This document shows, in pieces, positions 1 through 6,352 of a stretch of DNA of 7,413 nt. The notes under the pieces are model-generated. The model did no database searches and was not told where the DNA came from. It worked only from the letters and a program-made list of their open reading frames with translations. The stretch covers positions 1-7,413 of the forward strand of contig CBFDBC010000186.1 in NCBI GenBank assembly GCA_965602945.1. Reading direction: 5' to 3'. Source of the DNA: JAUXEH01 sp965602945 (GTDB lineage Bacteria; Acidobacteriota; Aminicenantia; Aminicenantales; Aminicenantaceae). Each line of letters begins with the position of its first letter. Within the stretch, counting starts at the first letter, position 1. A program made the position numbers and the translations under genes.

Positions 1-1100
1 GGCAGTTCACGATCTCGGTGCTGCTCATCGCCTCTACTCTGGTGGTCTTCAAGCAGATGCACTTCGTCCAGAGCAGGCCGCTGGGCCTCAACACGGATCA
101 GGTCCTGAAGATCCGCAGCAATCCGACGCTCCAGCAGAGATTCTCCAGCTTCAAGAAAGAACTGCTCGCCAACCCGCTCGTTTCCTCTGTGACCCGGGGC
201 CAGGCCGTCCCCTATGACGAGGACTACAAGACGGGCGGGCTGGAGTGGGCCGGAAAGGATCCGGAGCTGAATTCCAATGTCCGTTACTCCATCACGGATT
301 TCGATTTTATCGAGACCTTCGGGATCGAGGTGGTCGAGGGCCGCAGCTTCGCGCAGGAATATCCCGGCGACCGCGGCAATTTCATCATCAACCAGAAGGC
401 CGCCGAGTACATGGGCATGGACGCCCCCGTGGGACAGCGGCTGTCCTTCTGGGGCACAGAAGGACAGATAATCGGTGTGGTCAAGGATTTCCACCATGTC
501 TCTCTCCACCGGGAGATCATGCCGCACGTCTTCTGCATCGATCCCCGCCATTACTCCAACTGGATCAAGTATGTGTTCGTCAAGATCGCATCGGAAAACA
601 TCCCGGAAACCATCCGGCACATGGAAGCCGTCTCGCTCAAACTGGCCCCGGATTACCCCTTCGAATACACGTTCCTGGACCAGGGAGTGGCCGCCATGTA
701 CAATGCCGAACAGAGGCTGGGAAAGATCTTCACCTATTTCGCCTTCCTGGCCATCTTCATCTCCTGTCTGGGGATCCTTGGGCTCTCGGCCTTCATCGCA
801 GAGCAGCGCACCAAAGAGATCGGCATCCGTAAGATCCTGGGCTCGACTGCTTCCGGGATCGTGGTCCTGCTGTCCCGGCAGTTCGCCCACTGGGTCCTGC
901 TGGCAAACATCATTGCCTGGCCCCTGGCTTACTATGCCATGCACACGTGGCTGCAGGGTTTCGCCTACCGGACCGGGCTGAGCCTTGATCTGTTCATCCT
1001 GGCCGGGGTCCTGTCTCTCCTGACCGCCGCCCTCCCCACGGTGATCCTGTCGCTCAAAGCCGCAAATTCCGACCCCGTGGATTCTCTGCGGTACGAATGA
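1..1100 (+). CDS. MacB/FtsX-type ABC transporter permease, C-terminal part (5' end outside window)
   Basis: The reading frame is open from base 3 to the TGA at 1098-1100, giving 365 visible residues. The GTG at 18 is internal: the codons before it (QFTIS) already belong to a membrane helix, so the true start lies upstream. Family members of this kind are roughly 800 residues, so about half is visible. In order I see the end of one membrane helix (to about base 59), a large extracytoplasmic domain (about 60-720), then three hydrophobic segments at about 726-795, 882-950 and 990-1065. The motif EQRTKEIGIRKILG after the first of these and the ending DPVDSLRYE are hallmarks of FtsX-domain permeases. 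Such proteins pair with a LolD/MacB-like ATPase and usually move lipids, peptides or drugs, or act mechanically across the envelope; the substrate cannot be told here. No ATPase partner is visible, so it is probably further upstream. Confidence 0.93.
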   Translation, partial: QFTISVLLIASTLVVFKQMHFVQSRPLGLNTDQVLKIRSNPTLQQRFSSFKKELLANPLVSSVTRGQAVPYDEDYKTGGLEWAGKDPELNSNVRYSITDFDFIETFGIEVVEGRSFAQEYPGDRGNFIINQKAAEYMGMDAPVGQRLSFWGTEGQIIGVVKDFHHVSLHREIMPHVFCIDPRHYSNWIKYVFVKIASENIPETIRHMEAVSLKLAPDYPFEYTFLDQGVAAMYNAEQRLGKIFTYFAFLAIFISCLGILGLSAFIAEQRTKEIGIRKILGSTASGIVVLLSRQFAHWVLLANIIAWPLAYYAMHTWLQGFAYRTGLSLDLFILAGVLSLLTAALPTVILSLKAANSDPVDSLRYE

Positions 1101-1155
1101 ACTCAGGCACCTAAAACGCTCGATAGAATAAGACAGGATTACCAGCGGTATATTT

Positions 1156-1161
1156 AGAGGA
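1156..1161 (+). promoter_or_regulatory. Ribosome binding site of the transglutaminase-like gene
   Basis: AGAGGA lies 6 bases before the ATG at 1168. It supports this start, which also gives a complete export signal. Confidence 0.6.
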
Positions 1162-1167
1162 CATCAA

Positions 1168-3207
1168 ATGAAAAAACATCCGAGAATTCTGCTCAGCCCG
1201 GTTTTCCTCTCCCTGTTGATCGGGAGCGCCCTGTCCTGTCAAAGCGCAGCCGAAAACGGGAAACTCTACTATGCCATCGAGTCCAACGGTGTGGTATACG
1301 GGTACATAGAGAAGACCATCCGACACGGCGACGATCCCACGGCACCCGGAGTCCTCATAAAAGAGGAGATCAAGAGCATCTCGACCGCGCTGGGCATGAC
1401 CCTGAACACCGAGGTCCACTCGGAATATCGCGTCGATCCGGCGACCGGTCGTTTCTCCACCTTCGAGCTCGAGACCGCACAGGAGAGCGTCCAGTTTCGC
1501 GTCAGCGCCGCCATCGACGGGAACACGGCTCGGATCACGCAAAACATGGGGGGCGGTACCAAAGAGGTCGCGCTGCTGCCGGACGGCATCCTGACCGACC
1601 ACTCCCTCTTCCCGCGGCTGTTAGAGGACTTCGACGGCACCGGGCTGGAAAATAAGAGCTATCAGATCCTGGATGTCTTCGATCGGGAATTCCATGAGAC
1701 CGCCTACACGTACAGAGGAACAGAAGCCCTGGAACTGGCCGGCCAGACCTATGACGCGATCGCCTTCGATGCCGTGAACCACGAGATCGGTGCCAAATCA
1801 CACATCTGGATCGATCGGGATACCGGACTCGTGCTCAAGACAGAGATACCCGGCCTTACGACCACTTCCCTCACCGACAAATCCGTTAAAAACCGGCTCC
1901 GCCGCTTCAACCGGGATGCCCACATCTACTCCCCCGCCGGCGTCATGATCCAGAATTTCGCTAACCTCTCCTACATGAAGGTCGAGGCCACCCTGGATCC
2001 GATCGGAAACTGGATCACCCCCGAAAGCCTCAACGTGCGCGGGCAGAGCTTCATGGGAACGGTTGACATCAATCGTGTGCAGGGCATCTTCGAGATCAGC
2101 CACTCGAGATACAACGGCCGGAATCCACCTCCCTTCCCCGCAGATTTTTCCGGAGACAAAGAGCTGGAACCGTTCCTGCTGCCGGAGGACTTCATCGAAT
2201 CGGATGATCCGGTGCTGGTGGACAAGGCCCGGGAGCTGACGGCCGGGGCCGCCGACACCTGGGAAGCGGCCAAACGTCTGAGCCGTTGGGTCGCAGAGGA
2301 GATCGGTTACGGCATACCAGGCGGAGGCTCAGCCCGCAACACCTACGACCTCAGGCAGGGAGAGTGCGGCGCCCACTCACGGCTGTTCGCGGCGCTGTGC
2401 CGCTCGGCTGGCATCCCCACCCGAGTGGTCTGGGGATGCATGTACGTCCCCAACGAGGGAGGGAACTTCGGGCAGCACGCGTGGAACGAGGTTTACATGG
2501 GAGACGCCGGCTGGGTCCCCATCGACACCACGGCCCAAGAGATCGATTTCTGTGATTCCGGCCACATCCGTCTGGGCATACTCGAATCCAAGCACATCTC
2601 CTACAACCCCCGGGAGTTCGAGGTCCTGGATTTCCGGGCCGGATCGCGAAGTTTGGCGGACGCAGCCGATACCGATGTCCCGGTGCAGTACAGGCCTTAC
2701 ATCGGGCAGTACCAGGGACCGGAGAGGGTGTTCACAGTCCTGATGCAGAACGGTCGCCTCGCCGTCGATGTCCCGGGCCGGATGTCCTTCGAGCTTCATG
2801 ATCCCGATGAGCAGGGGTGCTGGTACGCGGCCATGACCCGCCAGCTGCAGTTCTCGTTTCAAAAGGACGATTCCGGGAAGGTGACCTGGATGACTCTGCT
2901 CAACACACCCCAGATCCCAAAGAAAATTGCAGAAGATCCCGATGACGAGAGCATTCCCGTAGAGTACCGTCCCCTCTGCGGGATCTATCCGATCCCCGGT
3001 CAGGGGGACATCACCGTGTTTTACCGGAACAAGCGCCTGGCCGTAAAGCTCCCCCCCGACCATGTCGCCAACCTGGAGGGACCGGATGAAGAGGGGATGT
3101 GGAGGCTGGAAAACCAGAGCGACAGGTTCTCCTTTGTCAGAGACGAAGAGGGCATCGTCAGGGCCATCGTCATCCATGAAAGTGTCAGCCTGAAGAAGCT
3201 CGATTAG
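1168..3207 (+). CDS. Exported transglutaminase-like protein with two tandem C-terminal modules
   Basis: A 679-residue protein with an N-terminal export signal: MKKHPR, then a hydrophobic stretch (about 7-22), then ALSC with Cys24. This could be a lipobox (Gln at +2) or a signal peptidase I site near SAA (26-28). Residues about 30-340 form a beta-rich region of unrecognised family; parts recall envelope proteins that precede transglutaminase domains. Residues about 350-470 are a transglutaminase-like core. The papain-like triad is visible: Cys400 in GECGAHS, His437 in QHAWNEVY, Asp453 in PIDTTA. Bacterial members act as peptidases, cross-linkers or amidases, and the substrate here is unknown. 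After the core come two similar modules at 504-578 and 596-671, each starting [VI]PV[QE]YRP. The gene follows the permease by 67 bases with no clear terminator between them, so they may be cotranscribed. The domain call is firm; the biological role is open. Confidence 0.9.
   Translation: MKKHPRILLSPVFLSLLIGSALSCQSAAENGKLYYAIESNGVVYGYIEKTIRHGDDPTAPGVLIKEEIKSISTALGMTLNTEVHSEYRVDPATGRFSTFELETAQESVQFRVSAAIDGNTARITQNMGGGTKEVALLPDGILTDHSLFPRLLEDFDGTGLENKSYQILDVFDREFHETAYTYRGTEALELAGQTYDAIAFDAVNHEIGAKSHIWIDRDTGLVLKTEIPGLTTTSLTDKSVKNRLRRFNRDAHIYSPAGVMIQNFANLSYMKVEATLDPIGNWITPESLNVRGQSFMGTVDINRVQGIFEISHSRYNGRNPPPFPADFSGDKELEPFLLPEDFIESDDPVLVDKARELTAGAADTWEAAKRLSRWVAEEIGYGIPGGGSARNTYDLRQGECGAHSRLFAALCRSAGIPTRVVWGCMYVPNEGGNFGQHAWNEVYMGDAGWVPIDTTAQEIDFCDSGHIRLGILESKHISYNPREFEVLDFRAGSRSLADAADTDVPVQYRPYIGQYQGPERVFTVLMQNGRLAVDVPGRMSFELHDPDEQGCWYAAMTRQLQFSFQKDDSGKVTWMTLLNTPQIPKKIAEDPDDESIPVEYRPLCGIYPIPGQGDITVFYRNKRLAVKLPPDHVANLEGPDEEGMWRLENQSDRFSFVRDEEGIVRAIVIHESVSLKKLD
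2677..2901 (+). repeat. C-terminal protein module, copy 1 (residues 504-578)
   Basis: This stretch begins VPVQYRP and contains FTV, then NGRLAV, then PDEQGCW, then FSF and DDSGKV. The same order of landmarks recurs in the next module, so this is a diverged tandem duplication at protein level. The pattern of short strands with Y-x-G-x-Y, N-x-RLAV and a late FSF loosely resembles the small beta-barrel modules (DUF3471 or lipocalin-like) appended to serine hydrolases; that link is inferred. Confidence 0.65.
2953..3180 (+). repeat. C-terminal protein module, copy 2 (residues 596-671)
   Basis: This copy begins IPVEYRP and contains ITVFYRNKRLAV, then PDEEGMW, then RFSFVRDEEGIV, matching copy 1 landmark by landmark over about 75 residues. 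A linker of about 17 residues separates the copies. The second copy ends eight residues before the stop, so it closes the protein. Confidence 0.65.
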
Positions 3208-3212
3208 GCTCA

Positions 3213-3228
3213 ACCAGGCAAGCCTGGT
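3213..3228 (+). repeat. Short inverted repeat after the transglutaminase-like gene, weak terminator candidate
   Basis: ACCAGG and CCTGGT form a perfect 6-bp stem around the loop CAAG, starting five bases after the stop codon. No T-run follows (the next bases are AGAAAT), so intrinsic termination is doubtful. It could be a weak or Rho-assisted 3' end. Confidence 0.3.
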
Positions 3229-3260
3229 AGAAATAACCATCAATTAACTTTTGTCATGTT

Positions 3261-3273
3261 TATCAAGGGATTG
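3261..3273 (+). promoter_or_regulatory. IHF-type consensus site upstream of the CHAD-operon promoter
   Basis: TATCAAGGGATTG matches WATCAANNNNTTR at every constrained position. It ends 6 bases before the predicted -35 element, a placement where a DNA-bending protein could act. The consensus comes from Proteobacteria, so its meaning depends on whether this organism has IHF. Confidence 0.35.
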
Positions 3274-3279
3274 CAGAGT

Positions 3280-3308
3280 TTGACCCGGCAGGGGATGGGG
3301 TGTATGAT
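3280..3308 (+). promoter_or_regulatory. Predicted sigma70-type promoter of the CHAD-ParA-SixA operon
   Basis: TTGACC (3280-3285) and TATGAT (3303-3308) each match five of six consensus bases and are separated by exactly 17 bases. A start site would fall near 3315, leaving a leader of about 35 bases before the ATG at 3350. It is the best promoter-like sequence I found in the window, and it sits in the only sizeable gap before the three-gene unit. Confidence 0.65.
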
Positions 3309-3327
3309 GTTGCCAACAACATCTGAC
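3302..3327. promoter_or_regulatory. Dyad symmetry over the -10/start site, possible operator
   Basis: GATGTTG (3306-3312) and CAACATC (3317-3323) are perfect reverse complements around the spacer CCAA. Two further matching pairs (GT/AC) lie at the outer edges beyond two mismatches. The dyad covers the last half of the -10 element and the expected start site, a classic place for a repressor. It could also form a small hairpin at the 5' end of the RNA. No regulator gene is visible nearby. Confidence 0.45.
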
Positions 3328-3349
3328 CGGATGGATTCTCGGGTATCTC

Positions 3350-4930
3350 ATGTTGGGCACAGGTAAAACATATAAAAGATACGTCCTGCCTGAATCCCTG
3401 AATTTTCAGCAGCTCCAGAGAGAGGTTTCCCGAAACTTTGCCGTTCGCCGGAAAGCCGTGCCCGATGCGGCCTGCGTCCTGTACGACACTTTCGACTGGC
3501 GCCTATTCAGAAAGCATCAGATCCTGGTCCGGAAGGGGGGCCGGATCGGACTCGAAGACCTCGAACTGACACAAGTCTTGTTGCAAGCGGAGTGGAGAAA
3601 GCAGAGGCCGCCGAGGTTCTGGTGGGATCTCCCGGAAGGGGATCTGCGCGGCCGCCTCGAGGCGCTGCTAGATGTCCGTGCCTTGCTGCAGCTCGTGTCT
3701 GTGACCAGATGGAGACGCGGCCTGCGGGTTCTGAACCAGGACGAGAAGACCGTGCTCACGCTCTTTTACTGCACGTACGACGCCGAAACCGTATCCGGCG
3801 CCCGTCATAAGGCCTTCCGCCTCGAGCTCCAGCCGGTGCTGGGCTACCGACGCGAGCTCGAGGGATTCAAGCGGTTTCTCAGAGATTTGGACATTACCCT
3901 GGACAGGGAAAGCGTCTATATCGAGCTGATGAAGCAGGCAGGGCTCAGTCCGGGAGGATATACCTCAAAATTCCATCTCCCCCTGGACCCGAAACTCCCC
4001 TCCGGCCAGGCCATGCTCAGGATAATCGGGCACCTCCTCGGTGTCATGAGTTTGAACGAAGAGGGTGTCAAGGCCGATACGGACACGGAATTCCTGCATG
4101 ATTACCGGGTCGCCGTTCGCCGCATCCGATCCGCCCTGGGTCAGATCAAGGGCATTTTCCCGCCGGAAGTAACCGCCCGCTTCCGCGAGGACTTCGCCCG
4201 ACTGGGACAGTCGACCAACACACTCAGAGACCTGGATGTCTATCTTCTCAAGCAGGAGCAGTACAGGGCCCTGCTGCCGGATCACCTCTCCCCGGGACTG
4301 GATGCGCTCTTCGATGCGCTGGCGGCAGAGCGAAAGAACGAACGCAGGGCCGTAACCCGTGCCCTCAACAGCGCAGCCTATAAAGCCACGGTGGCAGAGT
4401 GGCGGGAGTTTCTGGATTCCCCGGCCGGATACTCGGACGATGAGGCACCCAACGCCTCCCGGCCGGTCTTTCAGCTGGCCTGTCGGTTCATTTTCAAGCG
4501 ATACCGGCAGATCATCCGGGCGGGCGGGAAGATCGGCGATGATTCTCCGGATGAGGAACTGCACCGGCTGCGCATCAGCTGTAAGAAGCTGAGGTACCTG
4601 CTGGAATTCTTTGCGTCCCTGTTTCCTGAAGAAGACATGACCCGCCTGATCGGACAATTGAAAAAGCTGCAGGACAACCTGGGAGACTTCAACGACCTGT
4701 TCGTACAGCAGCGGTATCTGGAGGAACACCTGAACAAACTGGTGGGGAATCAGGACAAACTCCGGCGGTCCTCGGCGGCGGTCGGGGGCCTGATCACGAG
4801 CCTCAACCGGAAACAACGATCCGTCCGGCGGGATTTCGAGAAACGCTTCCAGGCCTTCAGCAGCGCCAAAAACCACACGCTGTTTATCAAGCTGTTCAAG
4901 ACAGAGCCATCGGAAGGAAAAAGCGAGTGA
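3350..4930 (+). CDS. CHAD domain protein with degenerate CYTH-like N-terminal domain, predicted polyphosphate-binding
   Basis: A 526-residue protein with no signal peptide or membrane segment, hence cytoplasmic. Residues about 1-200 look like a CYTH domain: YVLP near the start, YDTFDWRLFRKHQILVRK (45-62) and FRLELQPVLGYRRELEGF (156-173). The ExExK metal/triphosphate motif appears lost; the aligned positions read K6, Y8, R10, so triphosphatase activity is unlikely. Residues about 215-515 are a CHAD domain: HDYRVAVRRIRSAL (250-263), LRDLDVYL (292-299), LHRLRISCKKLRYLLEFF (404-421) and KKLQDNLGDFNDL (438-450), helical segments rich in conserved His, Arg and Lys. CHAD proteins bind polyphosphate, and some coat polyphosphate granules (phosins of Ralstonia eutropha). 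It is first in a tight operon with ParA and SixA genes. The start is the first in-frame ATG; only weak GGATGGA (3329-3335) or GGGT precedes it, so translation initiation may be modest. Confidence 0.9.
   Translation: MLGTGKTYKRYVLPESLNFQQLQREVSRNFAVRRKAVPDAACVLYDTFDWRLFRKHQILVRKGGRIGLEDLELTQVLLQAEWRKQRPPRFWWDLPEGDLRGRLEALLDVRALLQLVSVTRWRRGLRVLNQDEKTVLTLFYCTYDAETVSGARHKAFRLELQPVLGYRRELEGFKRFLRDLDITLDRESVYIELMKQAGLSPGGYTSKFHLPLDPKLPSGQAMLRIIGHLLGVMSLNEEGVKADTDTEFLHDYRVAVRRIRSALGQIKGIFPPEVTARFREDFARLGQSTNTLRDLDVYLLKQEQYRALLPDHLSPGLDALFDALAAERKNERRAVTRALNSAAYKATVAEWREFLDSPAGYSDDEAPNASRPVFQLACRFIFKRYRQIIRAGGKIGDDSPDEELHRLRISCKKLRYLLEFFASLFPEEDMTRLIGQLKKLQDNLGDFNDLFVQQRYLEEHLNKLVGNQDKLRRSSAAVGGLITSLNRKQRSVRRDFEKRFQAFSSAKNHTLFIKLFKTEPSEGKSE
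4914..4918 (+). promoter_or_regulatory. Ribosome binding site deciding the GTG start of the ParA-like gene
   Basis: AAGGA lies 8 bases before the GTG at 4927, inside the end of the CHAD gene. It supports GTG over the internal ATG at 4951, which would remove the first strand of the nucleotide-binding fold. Confidence 0.65.
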
Positions 4931-5676
4931 GCATCATCGCCCTCTACCACATGAAAGGCGGGGTGGGGAAGACCGCGGCCGCCGTAAACCTCGCCTTCCT
5001 GGCCTCCCAGGACGGATCCCCCACTCTGCTGTGTGACATGGACCCACAGGGCTCCGCCTCTTTCTACTTCCGGATCCGGCCCTCTAAAAGGCACAAGGCC
5101 GGAAAGATGCTCCAAGGCGGCGGGAAGATCACTGCCCACCTCAAGGGCACGGATTACGACAACCTGGACGCCCTGCCGTCCCACATCTCGTACCGCAACC
5201 TGGACATCGCCCTGGATGGCATGAAGCGCTCCAAGCAGCGTCTGAAAGAGCTCCTGGCCCCGTTCGAGGAACACTACCGCTATATCTTCCTGGATGCACC
5301 CCCCAACATCACCCTGGTTTCGGAGAACATCTTCAACGCGGCGGACCTGATCCTGGTTCCCGTCATCCCCACGACACTGTCCGTGCTCGCCCTGGAAAAA
5401 CTCGTCGATTTTTTCAAAGCCAAGAACCTCGACCGTAAGAAGATCCGGGCCTTCCTCTCCATGGTAGAGAGACGCAAGAAGATGCATCAAGAGATCCAGG
5501 AAGAAAAACTCGGCGACAAGCGTTTCCTGAAAACCACGATCCCCTATTCGGCGGTGGTGGAAAAAATGGGAATCTTCCGCGAACCCGTGGCCTGTTTCAG
5601 CGGGAATTCCGCAGCCGCTCAGGCCTATGCGGAACTGTGGCAGGAGATAAAGGCGCTGGAGCCTGCAGGGAGCTAG
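4927..5676 (+). CDS. ParA/MinD-family (SIMIBI) ATPase
   Basis: A 249-residue protein with no helix-turn-helix extension, the size of small ParA/Soj/McdA-type ATPases. The deviant Walker A is KGGVGKT (10-16), with the signature Lys10 used across the ATP-sandwich dimer interface. Walker A' is CDMDPQGS (36-43) and Walker B is YIFLDAPP (119-126). The C-terminal half has TTIPYSAVVEKM (203-214) and the usual late pattern ending in AQAYAELWQEI. A basic run, ERRKK (181-185), sits near where Soj/ParA proteins contact non-specific DNA. The family binds the nucleoid as ATP dimers and moves a cargo that stimulates ATPase activity. Its start overlaps the CHAD stop by four bases (GTGA), implying translational coupling and a partnership. 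There is no ParB gene or parS-like site in view, so chromosome partitioning is not the favoured role. Confidence 0.93.
   Translation: MSIIALYHMKGGVGKTAAAVNLAFLASQDGSPTLLCDMDPQGSASFYFRIRPSKRHKAGKMLQGGGKITAHLKGTDYDNLDALPSHISYRNLDIALDGMKRSKQRLKELLAPFEEHYRYIFLDAPPNITLVSENIFNAADLILVPVIPTTLSVLALEKLVDFFKAKNLDRKKIRAFLSMVERRKKMHQEIQEEKLGDKRFLKTTIPYSAVVEKMGIFREPVACFSGNSAAAQAYAELWQEIKALEPAGS
5667..5672 (+). promoter_or_regulatory. Ribosome binding site of the SixA-like gene
   Basis: AGGGAG overlaps the last codons of the ParA-like gene, 7 bases before the ATG at 5680. Confidence 0.55.
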
Positions 5677-5679
5677 GCT

Positions 5680-6186
5680 ATGAAGAGGTTGTATCTGTTG
5701 AGGCATGCCAAATCGAGCTGGAAAGACCCGGAACTGGAAGATTTTGACCGGCCCCTCAACAAACGCGGCAAGCGGGATGCTCCCTTCATGGGGCAGAGGT
5801 TAAGGCTGGCGAACATCCGGCCGGACCTCATCATCAGCAGCCCGGCCAAACGAGCCAGAAAAACCGCGAAGATCATCGCGGCACAGATCGAATACCCGGT
5901 GAAAAAGATCCAGTGGAGGGAATCGCTCTATGGCGCCGGGACCCTGACACTGCTCGGGATTCTCCGGGGGATCGCCGATCCGGTCGAGCAGGCCATGCTG
6001 GTGGGTCACAATCCCGGGTTGACTCTGCTGACGGAGTTTCTAACCGGCGAGGCGGTCGACAACATCCCCACCTCCGGGGTGTTCGCCGTAGACCTCGATA
6101 TCGAATCCTGGGGCCAAATGGGAGAGGGATGCGGGATCCTGGTGTTTTTCGATTATCCCAAGAAGCATATCGGACGCTTGAGCTGA
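5680..6186 (+). CDS. sixA: SixA-type histidine phosphatase (phosphohistidine phosphatase family)
   Basis: A 168-residue single-domain member of the histidine phosphatase superfamily, the compact size typical of SixA. The RHG-type motif is LLRHAKSSW (6-14) with nucleophile His9 and Arg8. SSPAKRARKTA (53-63) supplies the phosphate-binding Arg, RESLYGA (80-86) the likely acidic residue Glu81, and MLVGHNPG (106-113) the second catalytic His110. All core residues are present, so it should be active. E. coli SixA removes phosphate from histidine on phosphotransfer proteins; the target here is unknown. It starts three bases after the ParA stop and is the last gene before a probable terminator, so it belongs to the CHAD-ParA transcript. 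The symbol reflects family similarity, not proven orthology. Confidence 0.9.
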   Translation: MKRLYLLRHAKSSWKDPELEDFDRPLNKRGKRDAPFMGQRLRLANIRPDLIISSPAKRARKTAKIIAAQIEYPVKKIQWRESLYGAGTLTLLGILRGIADPVEQAMLVGHNPGLTLLTEFLTGEAVDNIPTSGVFAVDLDIESWGQMGEGCGILVFFDYPKKHIGRLS

Positions 6187-6193
6187 TCGACAC

Positions 6194-6214
6194 CGGACGG
6201 TCTGCCTCCGTTTT
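6194..6214 (+). terminator. Probable intrinsic terminator after the SixA-like gene
   Basis: CGGA-C-GG (6194-6200) pairs with CCTCCG (6205-6210) around the loop TCTG, giving six pairs with one bulged C, directly followed by TTTT. It starts seven bases after the stop codon. The T-run is short, so efficiency may be partial. Confidence 0.5.
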
Positions 6215-6242
6215 CAACCTTCTCCAGGGATATCCGTATTAT
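6213..6242 (+). promoter_or_regulatory. Candidate promoter for the NatAB-like transporter genes
   Basis: TTCAAC (6213-6218) and TATTAT (6237-6242) are 18 bases apart. The -10 matches five of six bases but the -35 only three, so this is a weak call. It lies in the 166-base gap between the terminator hairpin and the ABC ATPase gene. The rest of the gap (about 6281-6340) is AT-rich, with a T6 run at 6295-6300 and no other structure I trust. Confidence 0.25.
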
Positions 6243-6342
6243 AAGCCTGGGAAGTTGGGTCGATCCGGCTTCGTAGGCTCTGGATTTCAATCAATTTTTT
6301 ATGAATAGAAGACCAACCCAAACCGTAATTTAGAATAAATGC

Positions 6343-6348
6343 GGAGAG
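6343..6348 (+). promoter_or_regulatory. Ribosome binding site of the ABC ATPase gene
   Basis: GGAGAG lies 4 bases before the ATG at 6353 (its GGAG core is 6 bases away). It fixes this start. Confidence 0.6.
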
Positions 6349-6352
6349 ACAC

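Noticed and set aside
2377..3243. 288-codon open frame on the - strand opposite the transglutaminase-like gene
   Set aside because: It is a shadow of the + strand gene with its triad and repeats; no motif or ribosome binding site supports it.
3331..3366. Eleven-codon upstream frame overlapping the CHAD start
   Set aside because: ATG at 3331 has no ribosome binding site and the encoded peptide has no attenuator-like feature, so a regulatory role is not supported.
3965..4876. 303-codon open frame on the - strand opposite the CHAD domain
   Set aside because: Antisense to conserved CHAD motifs, with low-complexity Gln/Leu-rich composition typical of reverse-strand shadows.
4750..5706. 318-codon open frame on the - strand opposite the end of the CHAD gene and the ParA gene
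   Set aside because: It lies antisense to genes with clear catalytic motifs, its translation has no recognisable domain, and long antisense frames are expected in GC-rich coding DNA.
6244..6300. AGCCT/AGGCT inverted repeat followed by TTTTTT as a second terminator
   Set aside because: The stem is only 5 bp with a 26-base loop and the T-run is 15 bases away, so it does not form a proper intrinsic terminator.
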